Of a DNA stretch of 64,000 nucleotides, positions 37,501 to 45,438 are shown piece after piece. The translations under genes and the position numbers were made by a program. Positions within the stretch are counted from its first letter, which is position 1. Every line of letters begins with the position of its first letter. The DNA lies in assembly GCF_000176915.2 (NCBI RefSeq), contig NC_014844.1, positions 2,914,001 to 2,978,000 of the forward strand, given 5' to 3'. The DNA is from Pseudodesulfovibrio aespoeensis Aspo-2. Its GTDB lineage: Bacteria; Desulfobacterota; Desulfovibrionia; Desulfovibrionales; Desulfovibrionaceae. The notes under the pieces were generated by a model, which saw only the letters and a list, made by a program, of their open reading frames with translations, searched no databases and was not told where the DNA came from.

Positions 37501-37710
37501 CAGGACGCCCTCGAAGCGGGGCTTGCCATCCACGTGATTCTGGTAGTCCTTGGTCCGGTCAAACGGCTCGAAGGGGACGTTCTTCTCTTCGGAGTGGAGT
37601 TTGAGGAACTCGTTGAACGCGGTCTCCCATGCCTGGGCATGGACGCTTGCGGTTCGGGTGATCACGCCGTCAAGATCAAAAACGACGCCTTTGAGAGCAA
37701 TTGCAGCCAC
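34531..37710 (-). CDS. fused beta-phosphoglucomutase-like HAD and GH65 disaccharide phosphorylase
   Basis: The 1059-residue protein starts at GTG 37710 with AAGGAG upstream. Residues about 1-250 are a HAD hydrolase of the beta-phosphoglucomutase type (VVFDLDGVITRTA, ATSSRN, KPEPDIF, VVVEDAISGVQAG). Residues about 260-1059 are a GH65 phosphorylase (WDELYILPFF, EGIMGPDEFHERLPG with the catalytic Glu, YHQGDRALPVE). GH65 enzymes phosphorolyse trehalose, maltose, kojibiose or nigerose to beta-glucose-1-phosphate. The fused mutase would convert that to glucose-6-phosphate. Trehalose is a natural guess, because a HAD phosphatase gene lies next upstream, but the specificity cannot be read here. Confidence 0.9.
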   Translation of the reverse strand: MAAIALKGVVFDLDGVITRTASVHAQAWETAFNEFLKLHSEEKNVPFEPFDRTKDYQNHVDGKPRFEGVLSFLKSRNIRLPAGEPDDSPGTDTICAVGNRKNELYQRILREEGPEVFASSVRLIDALKTRGVGVAVATSSRNCMLVLELAGIDTLFDAHVDGVVSEERGLKGKPEPDIFIAAARELGCNPGECVVVEDAISGVQAGRAGNFGMTLGVARNTPGELLLRFGADKVVSDLGEITADDLFDWFETGMASDEWYLTYSGFDPGDEKLRETLTAVGNGYLGTRGAYECECSSYYFYPGTYISGVFNKTASQVQGRDVWNNDMVNCPNWLPVEFRIGQGEFVSPLSMEILSYSHRLDMRTGVMSRDMVVKDQVGRITRIASRRLVSMADCHLCALRFDLTPLNYSSRITLRSSIDGNVENNGVARYASLNTRHLRRIGGGQTPDGIFLHMETSHSRYQVVMAAKCVVLVDGKPLRVQRKVVQNEARVSEEVCVSAMENTRYTLEKFVYVRTSLDQEPGDLMELCLDGLRGVRTFAGVHGPHARSWKGLWQKADIRVTGDRFVQRVLRLHIYHLLVTASPHNVDRDAGMPARGLHGEAYRGHIFWDELYILPFFDSNYPEISRSLLMYRYNRLDAARAYARENGQVGAMFPWQTADDGSEETQEVHYNPESKKWDPDLSRRQRHVSIAVFVNVWRYVEWSGDTSFLRKFGAEMMLDIARFWGGIARFDEVTGRYHIEGIMGPDEFHERLPGSPTPGVRDNAYTNIMVVWLLEKALETLDALPPKVRDAVTARIGLTGSEVAKWKDMITKLNVIMTKDGIISQFDGYMDLKELDWEGYRKRFYSIHRMDRILKAENDSPDNYKVAKQADTLMIWYVLEPDEVARILTQLGHRIDDPIRLLRDNYDYYEQRTSHGSTLSKVVHAVISRYIHPSGVSWDWFMEAMHSDIEDTQGGTTIEGIHTGVMAGTLEVVKQDFAGLNMSSTPMKVDPDLPPHWGEVRLSFVWRKVWFDLSITHDRVNMTAYHQGDRALPVEIFGKPYTLRPGMTVEAVRQETLRD

Positions 37711-37741
37711 AGTATCTCCTTGGTCTAGAATTGGTCCCCGG

Positions 37742-38971
37742 TCACGGAGACAGGGAGCCCATGATCGCCACCAGCATGTCCGGCTCCGGGACGATCACCG
37801 CGTTGGCGGTCAACCCTCTGACCCGCCGCGACAGCTCCTCATTTCGGGTGACGTAGATGGCCCTGGTGTCGGCGGCCATTTGCAGGGCGGCTTCGAGCAT
37901 GGGCACGTCGCTACCCGTGTCGCCGCAGATGAGGTGCGGGCCGTGGACCATCTCCAGGTCCAGCTCGGAGCAGAGGTATTTGACCCCGTCGCCCTTGTCG
38001 AAATCCTTGAGCCCCGCGCCAGCGCTCTCAATGGTCAGGATGATCTCCACGTCAAGCCCGGTGTCCTCGATGCGCAGGAGCTTGTGGTCCGGGTCCAGCT
38101 CGCCCGCCAGCCCGCGCAGAACATCAAGAAAAGCCAGGGATTCGTCCGCGGGAATCGAGCCGCCGATGTCCTGGCGGGCCACGGTGGACTGGCCGAACTT
38201 GAACTGGAGCCCAGAGCCGATGAGCGAGAACTTCTCGTACTGCGGCTGCGCCACCAGGGCTGCCAGCCGCCGGTTGAGGGCGTCCATGGCCCGCTGCTTG
38301 TCCGGCGTGATGGGCAGGCGGCGCACCCGGCCCTCCAGGTCGAGGCACTCGCGCCCCTTGGACGCGGCGTAGTAGATGTGCCCCTCCGGGTTGACGCTGA
38401 TCTCGATCAGACCCGCCAGGGGGGCCGAGGTCAGGATCACGGGCCGCTGCACCCGGCCCATGGCGAACCGGGACAGGAAAACCGCGTTGTAGACGGACTG
38501 GATCGAGGTCAGGTAGCGGGCACAATAGTTGTTGATGGTCCCGTCGCGGTCGGTGATCAGGCAGTTGAGATGCAGCCCGTCCAGCAGCTCCCGCCCGGCG
38601 GCCACATGATCCTCGAAGCCGGGATGCAGATCGGCCAGGAATTCGAGGAAGGTCTCCTCGCCCTCCTCCAGGAAGAAGAGGTCCTTGCGGGTCTCGTTGA
38701 TCTCGTAGTCCATCTCCAGCCCGATGTCGCGCTCGCCGTCCAGGGAGAGCACCCGTCTGCCACCGGCCTTGGGCACGTCCTCCAGCGAGTTGAGGGCGTT
38801 CCTGAGGGAGGGGACGACATCCGGCGGCACCTCGTCGCCGCGCAGGATGGCGGCCACCGCCCTGGACCGCACCCGCCGGGTGGCGGCCATCAGCGCGTAG
38901 AACTCCTTGAGCGTGCCTGTCCTGGTCGGCGCGATCTTCAGCGTCTCAGGAACCGCCTGAACCTCATGCAT
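37742..38971 (-). CDS. HAD-superfamily phosphatase, trehalose/sucrose-phosphate phosphatase-like
   Basis: The 409-residue protein has the HAD nucleophile motif in LITDRDGTINNY. A cap region and a C-terminal motif LICGDTGSDVPMLEAAL, which provides the metal-binding acidic residues, follow. This combination is typical of Cof-type and sugar-phosphate phosphatases. An N-terminal helical extension of about 130 residues is unusual. ATG 38971 is preferred because AAGGA lies eight bases upstream; ATG 38980 is in frame. It lies 31 bp before the HAD-GH65 gene on the same strand, so trehalose-6-phosphate or a related sugar phosphate is the likeliest substrate by context. Confidence 0.8.
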   Translation of the reverse strand: MHEVQAVPETLKIAPTRTGTLKEFYALMAATRRVRSRAVAAILRGDEVPPDVVPSLRNALNSLEDVPKAGGRRVLSLDGERDIGLEMDYEINETRKDLFFLEEGEETFLEFLADLHPGFEDHVAAGRELLDGLHLNCLITDRDGTINNYCARYLTSIQSVYNAVFLSRFAMGRVQRPVILTSAPLAGLIEISVNPEGHIYYAASKGRECLDLEGRVRRLPITPDKQRAMDALNRRLAALVAQPQYEKFSLIGSGLQFKFGQSTVARQDIGGSIPADESLAFLDVLRGLAGELDPDHKLLRIEDTGLDVEIILTIESAGAGLKDFDKGDGVKYLCSELDLEMVHGPHLICGDTGSDVPMLEAALQMAADTRAIYVTRNEELSRRVRGLTANAVIVPEPDMLVAIMGSLSP

Positions 38972-38984
38972 GGCTGCCATCCTT

Positions 38985-40397
38985 CTAGTAGGTCACCTGG
39001 ACGGTGTAGTTGACAACGGTCGGCTTGCCGTCGTGTGACGGCGGCACGGTCAGATCGAATTGCAGGCTTCCGGAATCGGGCGTGGTATAGGCCTGATCGG
39101 CTGCGGTCACGGTCCACTGGCCCGGATAGCCGTCAGTCAGGCTGATCGCCTGAGGCGCTTTCTTGCCGTTTTGCACCTCGATGCGCCACGTCATCTCCAC
39201 GGAATTCTTGCCCAGCCTCGCAAAGCCGGTCTGGGTGCGCGTGACCGCCACGTCAAAGGAGCGGCCCAGGGTGAGCCTGATCTCGCCGCCACGACCCACA
39301 TGGCCTACCTGGGACTCGCCCGCCAGGAGCAGCCGCTTGTCCGAGGCGGGCATGAAGACGCGCACCAACCCGGCGGGCATGGGCTTGCCAAGGCCATTTT
39401 TCTCGATGTTGTCCAGGCGCAGGGTCAGGTCCGCCGCCTGTTTGACCGGGCCGGACATCTGGCCGATCCCGGACTGGAAGCGGCTCGAAAGCTCCTGCGC
39501 AAGCGTTACGTTGGGAGCCGAGAAGAGACTGAGCTGAACCATGCCCGAACCGGGCAGGTCCACCGGCTGCTCCACGGTGTAGACGTGGTATTCGGAAAAC
39601 GACTCCTCCACCGGCTGTGCTGCCGAGTCCATGCCTTCGTTCATGGCCCTGGTCATCATCAGCCCCTTGGCCATCCGGGGGGCCGGAGCCTGGCGCACAT
39701 CGCCCGCCACCAGCTTGAGGGCCGCCCCGCTGTGGCTGTAGCCCGACTGGTTTTCCAGCGTGGCCCAGGCGTCCAGGGAGCCGGAGTCACCAGAAGGCCC
39801 CACGGTCAAAGTATAGTCCGCCCGCCAGGTGAGCCCGCCCATAAGGTAGGTCAGGCGCACGTCCTGCTTGCCTGCGTTCTCGTTCTCGGTGAGCAGAGCC
39901 AGGGTCGGCTCCCGGGTCAGGTCCGCTGGCAGTTCGGGGAGGAGCAGGGCCTCGTAGCTGCCCACATAGACCTCGTCGCCCACCAGAAATATCGGCGCGC
40001 CCTCGTTCGAGAGCAGGGTCGCCTTGCGCAAGGTCCGGGCCGTGGCGTCCGCCGGGTCCGGCAGGATCACGGTCAGCTCGCGGCCCACATAACGGTCGAG
40101 CAGGCTCTGCACCGTGATGGGCTGCGAGGCGTACTCCAGGCCGAGGACGCGCATGCCCGGTGCCGAGGCGCGCACAGAGCCGGGCTCCAGGGTGGCGGGG
40201 ACATCCTTGAACACGACCCTGGCCGGTCCCTTGGGCAGGGTCACGCTGCGCGTTTCCTCCACCAGGGCACGGCCAGAATTGTACACGGCCAATGCGGCCC
40301 CGGTGGTTCCGGCCCCGTGCGAGACTGCGGGCAGCGCCAGAGGCAGAGCAAGAGACAGGACTAGGGCAAAGAAATTAAAAGTGTTTGATTTCGACAT
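38985..40397 (-). CDS. exported DUF4139 domain protein
   Basis: The 470-residue product has a signal peptide (NFFALVLSLALPLALPAVSHG). A DUF4139-type beta-rich region follows (VRLTYLMGGLTWRADYTLTVG, TRTQTGFARLGKNSVEMTWRIEVQNGK, VNYTVQVTY). Similar proteins occur in many sulfate reducers; their function is unknown and location is probably periplasmic. ATG 40397 has GGAGAAGA upstream and starts the signal peptide. The stop is only 13 bp before the phosphatase gene, so it probably heads this minus-strand unit. Confidence 0.85.
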   Translation of the reverse strand: MSKSNTFNFFALVLSLALPLALPAVSHGAGTTGAALAVYNSGRALVEETRSVTLPKGPARVVFKDVPATLEPGSVRASAPGMRVLGLEYASQPITVQSLLDRYVGRELTVILPDPADATARTLRKATLLSNEGAPIFLVGDEVYVGSYEALLLPELPADLTREPTLALLTENENAGKQDVRLTYLMGGLTWRADYTLTVGPSGDSGSLDAWATLENQSGYSHSGAALKLVAGDVRQAPAPRMAKGLMMTRAMNEGMDSAAQPVEESFSEYHVYTVEQPVDLPGSGMVQLSLFSAPNVTLAQELSSRFQSGIGQMSGPVKQAADLTLRLDNIEKNGLGKPMPAGLVRVFMPASDKRLLLAGESQVGHVGRGGEIRLTLGRSFDVAVTRTQTGFARLGKNSVEMTWRIEVQNGKKAPQAISLTDGYPGQWTVTAADQAYTTPDSGSLQFDLTVPPSHDGKPTVVNYTVQVTY

Positions 40398-40616
40398 ATT
40401 ACGTTCTTCTCCATCTTGAGTAAACACGGTTGTCTTGCGAAAATTGAGATGCACTCTACCTGCAAACTACATTGCCGCGCCGGGATTTGCAAAATTTTTA
40501 CTCCAATTCTCTGTCACTGTGCCGGAAAGGCCTGACCAGCCCGCTCCGTTTCGTCGCAGAATCGAAGTCTGGAACACTCGCCATGGACAATGATTTCTGT
40601 TACTCCGGGTTCAGCC

Positions 40617-41597
40617 ATGAAAATACTCATCGTCGATGACTGCACGGCTTCGGTGTCATCCATGAAGGAAGTTCTCGCCAACGCGGGATACACCACGACC
40701 ATAGCCGTGTCGCATTTCGAGCAGGCCATGGCCGTGCTCTCGGCCTCTGCCGAGACCGATGCCTCTGTGGACCTCGTCATCATCGGCGTGGACATGCCGG
40801 GTATCGGCGGCATCGGCGCCGTGCTGACCATCAAGTCCCACCGCGCCTACGAGGACATCCCGGTCATCGTGGTCACCGAGCACAACGACGAAGCGATCCT
40901 GGACCAGGCCTTTGCCGCCGGAGCCTCGGACTACATCGTCAAGCCGGTGAGCGCCATCGAGCTGCGGGCGCGGGTGCGCTCGGCCCTGCAACTGCGGCGC
41001 GAGATGGTCAAACGCCTGCTGCGCGAGCGCGAGCTGGAGCGGCTGGCCCGCAAGCTGGAGCGCATGTCCAACCTGGACAGCCTGACCGGGCTGGCCAACC
41101 GCCGCTGCTTTGACGACACCCTGGTCAAGGAATGGGTGCGCAATGGCCGCGCCGACGCCCACCTGGGGCTGATCATGATCGACATCGACCACTTCAAGCA
41201 CTACAACGACGCCCTTGGGCACGTTGACGGCGATACCTGTCTGCGCCGCGTGGCCGAGGCCATCAAGGGGGTGGTCCATCGCCCAGGCGACATGGTGGCC
41301 CGCTACGGCGGCGAGGAATTCGCCGTCATCCTGCCGGGCACGGACTACACCGGGGCCATGGCCGTGGCCGACAACATCCACGCCAGCGTGGCCCAAACCA
41401 GCATCGAGCATCCCGACTCCGCTGTCAGTTGCGTGGTCACCGTATCCATCGGCGTATCCTCGGGCATCCCCACCTGCGGTTCCACCCCGGAGCAACTGAT
41501 CCAGGCCGCTGACCGCGCCCTGTACGAGGCCAAGGAGGCAGGCCGCAACCGCACCCGCAGCACCTGCCTGCCCGGCCCGGAAGACCTCCGCCAGTAA
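40617..41597 (+). CDS. PleD-like REC-GGDEF diguanylate cyclase with altered phosphosite
   Basis: The 326-residue protein has a receiver domain (MKILIVDDCT), a coiled linker (LRRERELERLARKLERM-like, with LLRERELERLARKL) and a GGDEF domain (DSLTGLANRR, DIDHFKHYND, RYGGEEFAVILPG). An RPGD inhibitory site lies five residues before GGEEF. In the receiver the usual phosphoacceptor Asp is Gly57 (VIIGVDMPG), although the Asp pair, Thr and Lys remain. ATG 40617 begins the first receiver strand; ATG 40590 is an alternative. It is a c-di-GMP synthase probably controlled by something other than aspartate phosphorylation, or by the nearby Asp59. It is transcribed divergently from the DUF4139 gene. Confidence 0.87.
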   Translation: MKILIVDDCTASVSSMKEVLANAGYTTTIAVSHFEQAMAVLSASAETDASVDLVIIGVDMPGIGGIGAVLTIKSHRAYEDIPVIVVTEHNDEAILDQAFAAGASDYIVKPVSAIELRARVRSALQLRREMVKRLLRERELERLARKLERMSNLDSLTGLANRRCFDDTLVKEWVRNGRADAHLGLIMIDIDHFKHYNDALGHVDGDTCLRRVAEAIKGVVHRPGDMVARYGGEEFAVILPGTDYTGAMAVADNIHASVAQTSIEHPDSAVSCVVTVSIGVSSGIPTCGSTPEQLIQAADRALYEAKEAGRNRTRSTCLPGPEDLRQ

Positions 41598-41929
41598 CGC
41601 GCCCCCAAGATCAACCCTGGCCCGGTGTAGAACGGACTGGCCGCTCTCCCTGCCCTTTCCCCCCGCCAGCCCCGGCATGCCCAGGCCACCCACGCGCACC
41701 AAAGCACCGCAACCCCACGCACACCCCCGCAGCAGCCTCCCCCGGCGCACCGAGACAGAACCCGCCATGCAGGCAAGCCAACACGGGAAAGGCCGAAAAC
41801 GAGGAAAGCATGGACCGACCGCATCGGGGAATGCGTCCGGCCCATGCTCAACAGGGATGGGGATGGCGGAGGAGTGTCCGGGGAAACGGACGCCGCCTTG
41901 GGAAGTATGGTTTGAAAACTCCGCCGCGA
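41598..41929. other. intergenic, no gene seen
   Basis: This 332-bp gap between the REC-GGDEF gene and the zinc-ribbon gene holds low-complexity C-rich sequence on the plus strand. The open frames crossing it are Pro/Arg/Gly-rich and unlike protein. I see no clear terminator or promoter. Confidence 0.4.
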
Positions 41930-42094
41930 CTAGCGCAGGAAGTGGATGGACAGGTACGACCCGCAGCAGGGGCAGACCTTGACCGGCGACTCGGCGCAGT
42001 CGCCCTTGAGAATGACCGCCTCCCAGGGAATGTACCCGTCGAGGGTGTACTGGACCTTCAGCTTGTGACCGCACTTGCAAAAACGTTCCTGCAT
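41930..42094 (-). CDS. 54-residue zinc-ribbon protein
   Basis: An ATG with AAGGAG nine bases upstream opens a short protein starting MQERFCKCGHKLKVQY and ending VCPCCGSYLSIHFLR. Two pairs of cysteines (CKC near residues 6-8 and CPCC near 41-44) suggest one structural zinc site. The clear ribosome site, stop and cysteine pattern support a real gene. It is too small to assign; zinc ribbons of this size often bind nucleic acids or partner proteins. Confidence 0.7.
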   Translation of the reverse strand: MQERFCKCGHKLKVQYTLDGYIPWEAVILKGDCAESPVKVCPCCGSYLSIHFLR

Positions 42095-42482
42095 GGCTCT
42101 TCTCCTTGATCAGCGTCTGGCGCGATTTCGTTGCCTTCATGGCAACGTGAGTCCTTGATAGACAAACCAAGTCACCGTGTCAAGTAATAATCTACATTTG
42201 TATCATAAAAATTTACACTCTTTCTCAACAGGTGAACAACGCCCGCTCTCGTGAACCGCCCGCCACACAACAGGCGCACACGCCTGCGGGAATAACCCAC
42301 GGGATATGAATACTAAAAGCAAGCCCGAATGGATGGGAGACAATGAAAGAGCGCGGAACAGTGGGAGAGACACAAGGCGCAGGCCCGAAACACAGCTCAC
42401 CACGGGTGAGCCTGGAGCGTGGGCCCGGAGCGTGGGTCTGGACGGTTTCTCCCCCCGGCCAGACGCGCCGGAGGGGCGGATG
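42095..42482. other. intergenic region with AT-rich promoter-like segment and hairpin
   Basis: The 388-bp gap contains a small hairpin (CGTTGCC/GGCAACG, about 42129-42147) and an AT-rich stretch (about 42170-42230) likely to hold promoters for the minus-strand zinc-ribbon gene. No convincing coding sequence is present. Confidence 0.4.
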
Positions 42483-43154
42483 CTAGCGGTATTCCCGCGA
42501 GGTCCAGAGGATCTTGCCGATGACGCGGACGTTGTTCAGCTCGTCGCCGGAGAGGTGGATGGGCGAATAGTCCATGTTGTCGCTGCGCAGGACCAGGATG
42601 CCGGGCAAGCGCTCCACGCGCTTGACCATGACCGTGTCCTCCACGCCCACGGCGTAGATGGAGCCTGAGAGGATGTCGCAGCGGGCCTGATCGATGAGGA
42701 CCATGTCGCCCTCCTTGATCTCCGGCTCCATGGAGTTGCCCACCACCTCCATCAGGACCATGTTGGCCGGGTTGCCACGCGAGCGCAGCCAGTCGGACCG
42801 GAAAGAGTAATACCCCTCCACCTGCCCCTCGGTCTCAAAGGAACCGCCCCCGGCGCAGAGCCGGGCGCGGACCTTGGGAATCTCGTGGTAGGGGGTGTCT
42901 GCCGGGTCGCAGGCGGCCTCTGCGCGCACGGCCCCCTTGCCCTTCTCCAACCAGAGCGGGTTGAGGCCGAACCGGGCCGACAAATCAAGAATCCATCGGG
43001 GTGGCACGGTTCCCTTGCGCTTGGACAGGGACACGGCTGCCCGACCCACCTCCAACTCGCGGGCGAGCTGGGATTGGCTGGCGATGTCCGTCTCGGAACA
43101 GAGCCTTGCGAAGAATGCGTCAAAGTCGTTGCTCATCATTGCGCCTTGGTTCAT
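42483..43154 (-). CDS. S24/LexA-like helix-turn-helix repressor
   Basis: The 223-residue protein has an N-terminal CI-type DNA-binding domain (IASQSQLARELEVGRAAVSLSKRKG, residues about 20-45). A C-terminal S24 peptidase domain carries the catalytic Ser in GNSMEPEI and Lys in VMVKRVERL. An Ala-Gly pair in LCAGGGSF is a plausible self-cleavage site. Such proteins are de-repressed by RecA-stimulated autocleavage or act as stress and phage-type regulators. ATG 43154 has GGAG eight bases upstream; the frame extends 11 codons further. No phage genes adjoin it, so I read it as a host regulator. Confidence 0.85.
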   Translation of the reverse strand: MNQGAMMSNDFDAFFARLCSETDIASQSQLARELEVGRAAVSLSKRKGTVPPRWILDLSARFGLNPLWLEKGKGAVRAEAACDPADTPYHEIPKVRARLCAGGGSFETEGQVEGYYSFRSDWLRSRGNPANMVLMEVVGNSMEPEIKEGDMVLIDQARCDILSGSIYAVGVEDTVMVKRVERLPGILVLRSDNMDYSPIHLSGDELNNVRVIGKILWTSREYR

Positions 43155-43233
43155 AAGGTGTTGCTCCAATGACAAGCTGTTTATCAACGATATACGAACT
43201 AGTCAACAAAAACTTGCACCCCTGTGTAGCCGC

Positions 43234-45438
43234 TCAGATGAGGTCCTTGTAGTCCTTGGCCGAGTCGGCGATGGATTTGAGGGTGAAGCTCAGTTCCAGC
43301 CGCTCCAGGCTCGCCTCCTCCAGCACCACCTCCACGGACTGGCCGAGCTTGAACGCCTGCCCGGTGCGCTCTCCCACCAGCATCTCGCGCTGGGGCCAGT
43401 AGGTGTAGTAGTCGTCGTCCATGGACGAGAGGCGGACCATGCCCTCGGCCATGACCTCGCGCAGCTCCACATAGAACCCGTAGTCCGTGATGTGCGAGAT
43501 GACGCCGCCGTATGTGCCGCCCACCTTGTCGCGCATGAACAGGACCATGACCCGCTTGTGGATCTCGCGCTCGGCGTCCATGGCCGCGCGCTCGCGGCCC
43601 GAGAGATGCCCGGCCACGTTGAAGAGCTTCTTGCGGCCCGGAATGGCCATGGACGGCTGGCTCTCGTCCTTGGCGGCCAGTGCGCCCTTGACCAGCCTGT
43701 GGACCACGAGGTCCGCATAGCGGCGGATGGGCGAGGTGAAGTGGCAGTATTCGTCCGAGGCAAGGCCGAAATGGCCCTCGTTGTCGGGCGAGTACTTGGC
43801 CTGCTTCATGGAGCGCAGGAGCATGCGGTTGACCACGTATTCCTTGTCCGTGCCCTTTTGCGAGGCGATGAGCAGTTGCAGGGCGCGCGGGGTTATCTCC
43901 TTGGGCATGACCACGCTCGGATCGGTCTGGCCCAGGAGGCGGAAGAGATTCTTGAGCCGCTCCTCGTCCGCCGGGGGATGGATGCGGAACAGGCAGGGCA
44001 GCTCGCGCTCGGTGAGGAACCGGGCCACGGCCTCGTTAGCCGCGATCATGAACTCCTCGATGAGCTGATGGCCGAAGTGGCGGATTCTGGGCCGGATGTC
44101 CTTGGTGTCGCCATGCACGTCAAAGAGGATCTCAGGCTCGGGCAGATCAAAGTCGAGGCTGCCGCGCCGGGTGCGCAGACCGTTGATCTTGCGGGCCAGC
44201 TCCACGGCCAGCTCCAGCATGGACAGGACCGGTGCGAGCGCGGCCCGCTCCTCTGCCTCGCCATCGAGCACGCCGCGCTTGATCTGGCCGTAGGTCAGCC
44301 GCGCCTGGCTCCTGATGACCGCAGGGAACACCTCGGTCCGCCGGGTCACGCCCTGGGGATCGGCCTCCATGCGGGCGACCATGACCAGCCGGTTGACATC
44401 GGGGTTGAGCGAGCACAGGCCGTTTGAGAGCCGCTCCGGGAACATGGGCTCCACGGATTGGGGGAAATAATAGGAATTGCCGCGCTCCAGGGCCTCGCGG
44501 TCGAGCGGTGTGCCCTCGTGCACATAGTGGGCCACGTCGGCGATGGCCACCCAGAGGACGTACCCATTGCCCGCGCGCTCCACCAGGATGGCGTCGTCGA
44601 AATCGCGCGCCGTGGCCCCGTCGATGGTCACGAACTGGCGGCGAGTGAGATCACGCCGACCGGCCAGATCCTTGCCCGACGGCTCCTGCGGCATCCCCTC
44701 AGCCTGGGACAGCGCCCCGGACGGGAAGCGCAGCCGGATATTGTGGTTGGACTTGACCAGGGCCTCCTGCACCGAGATGTCCGTCTCGGGACCGAGGTAG
44801 GCCGTGATCTGCCCTTCCCACATGGTCGGGTCGATGCGCTCGCCGGGCGCGCACAGGGCGATGTCGCCGGGACGCACCTCGATGGTCTCGTCGGCCAGCC
44901 CGGCGATGATGCCGAACCCCAGGCGCGGGTCCGTGGGGCGGCAGAGCCACTCGCCGCCGCGCATGCGCTTGTGGATCTTGACCGGCAGCACCTTGCGCCC
45001 GCGTTCCAGGACGCGGACCACTCGGCCCTCGTTGTTGCGGTCGCCCTTGTTCTCGCGGACGATGGCGGCCACCACCTTGTCGCCGTGCCAGGCATCGCCG
45101 ATATCGCGCTGGTTGATGAAGACATCCCGCCGCCGCGAATCCTCGGGCACCACGAAGCCGAAGCCGCCGCGCTGGATTTCGAGCCGCCCGGTGATGCAGT
45201 GCATGGCCTCGGCCAGCCCGTAGCCGCGCCGGATGCGGATGAGCTTGCCCTGCTCCACCAGCTCGTGCAGCATCTCCTTGACCGCGCTCTTCTCCTTTTT
45301 CTTGAGCTTGAGCTGGCGGATGACCTCGGCCCCGGACATGGGCCTGCGCACCTCCTTGAACACCCTGAGCACGGTTGCCGGGGACAGGGGCGGAGTGGCG
45401 GGACCGGGGCCGGACTGTTTGCGCCTATTCTTTGCCAT
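43234..45438 (-). CDS. rnr: ribonuclease R
   Basis: The 734-residue protein is a 3'-5' exoribonuclease of the RNB family. It has an N-terminal winged-helix region (VLRVFKEVRRPMSGAEVIRQL), cold-shock domains (GGFGFVVPEDSRRRDVFI), an RNB catalytic domain with the acidic cluster in IDGATARDFDDAI, and a C-terminal S1 domain (GGTYGGVISHITDYGFYVEL). It degrades structured RNA and helps ribosome quality control. ATG 45438 has GAGGAGCAG upstream and overlaps the end of lpxK by 14 bp, so the two are co-translated. The Lys-rich tail of some RNase R proteins is absent. Confidence 0.94.
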   Translation of the reverse strand: MAKNRRKQSGPGPATPPLSPATVLRVFKEVRRPMSGAEVIRQLKLKKKEKSAVKEMLHELVEQGKLIRIRRGYGLAEAMHCITGRLEIQRGGFGFVVPEDSRRRDVFINQRDIGDAWHGDKVVAAIVRENKGDRNNEGRVVRVLERGRKVLPVKIHKRMRGGEWLCRPTDPRLGFGIIAGLADETIEVRPGDIALCAPGERIDPTMWEGQITAYLGPETDISVQEALVKSNHNIRLRFPSGALSQAEGMPQEPSGKDLAGRRDLTRRQFVTIDGATARDFDDAILVERAGNGYVLWVAIADVAHYVHEGTPLDREALERGNSYYFPQSVEPMFPERLSNGLCSLNPDVNRLVMVARMEADPQGVTRRTEVFPAVIRSQARLTYGQIKRGVLDGEAEERAALAPVLSMLELAVELARKINGLRTRRGSLDFDLPEPEILFDVHGDTKDIRPRIRHFGHQLIEEFMIAANEAVARFLTERELPCLFRIHPPADEERLKNLFRLLGQTDPSVVMPKEITPRALQLLIASQKGTDKEYVVNRMLLRSMKQAKYSPDNEGHFGLASDEYCHFTSPIRRYADLVVHRLVKGALAAKDESQPSMAIPGRKKLFNVAGHLSGRERAAMDAEREIHKRVMVLFMRDKVGGTYGGVISHITDYGFYVELREVMAEGMVRLSSMDDDYYTYWPQREMLVGERTGQAFKLGQSVEVVLEEASLERLELSFTLKSIADSAKDYKDLI

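Noticed and set aside
41677..41982. Possible small plus-strand gene
   Set aside because: Pro/Arg-rich translation, no ribosome site, and overlap with the better-supported zinc-ribbon gene on the other strand.
42203..42403. Possible small minus-strand gene upstream of the zinc ribbon
   Set aside because: No ribosome site and it overlaps AT-rich promoter-like sequence.
42483..43154. Prophage repressor
   Set aside because: The S24 repressor has no integrase, structural or att-like features nearby; a host regulator is simpler.
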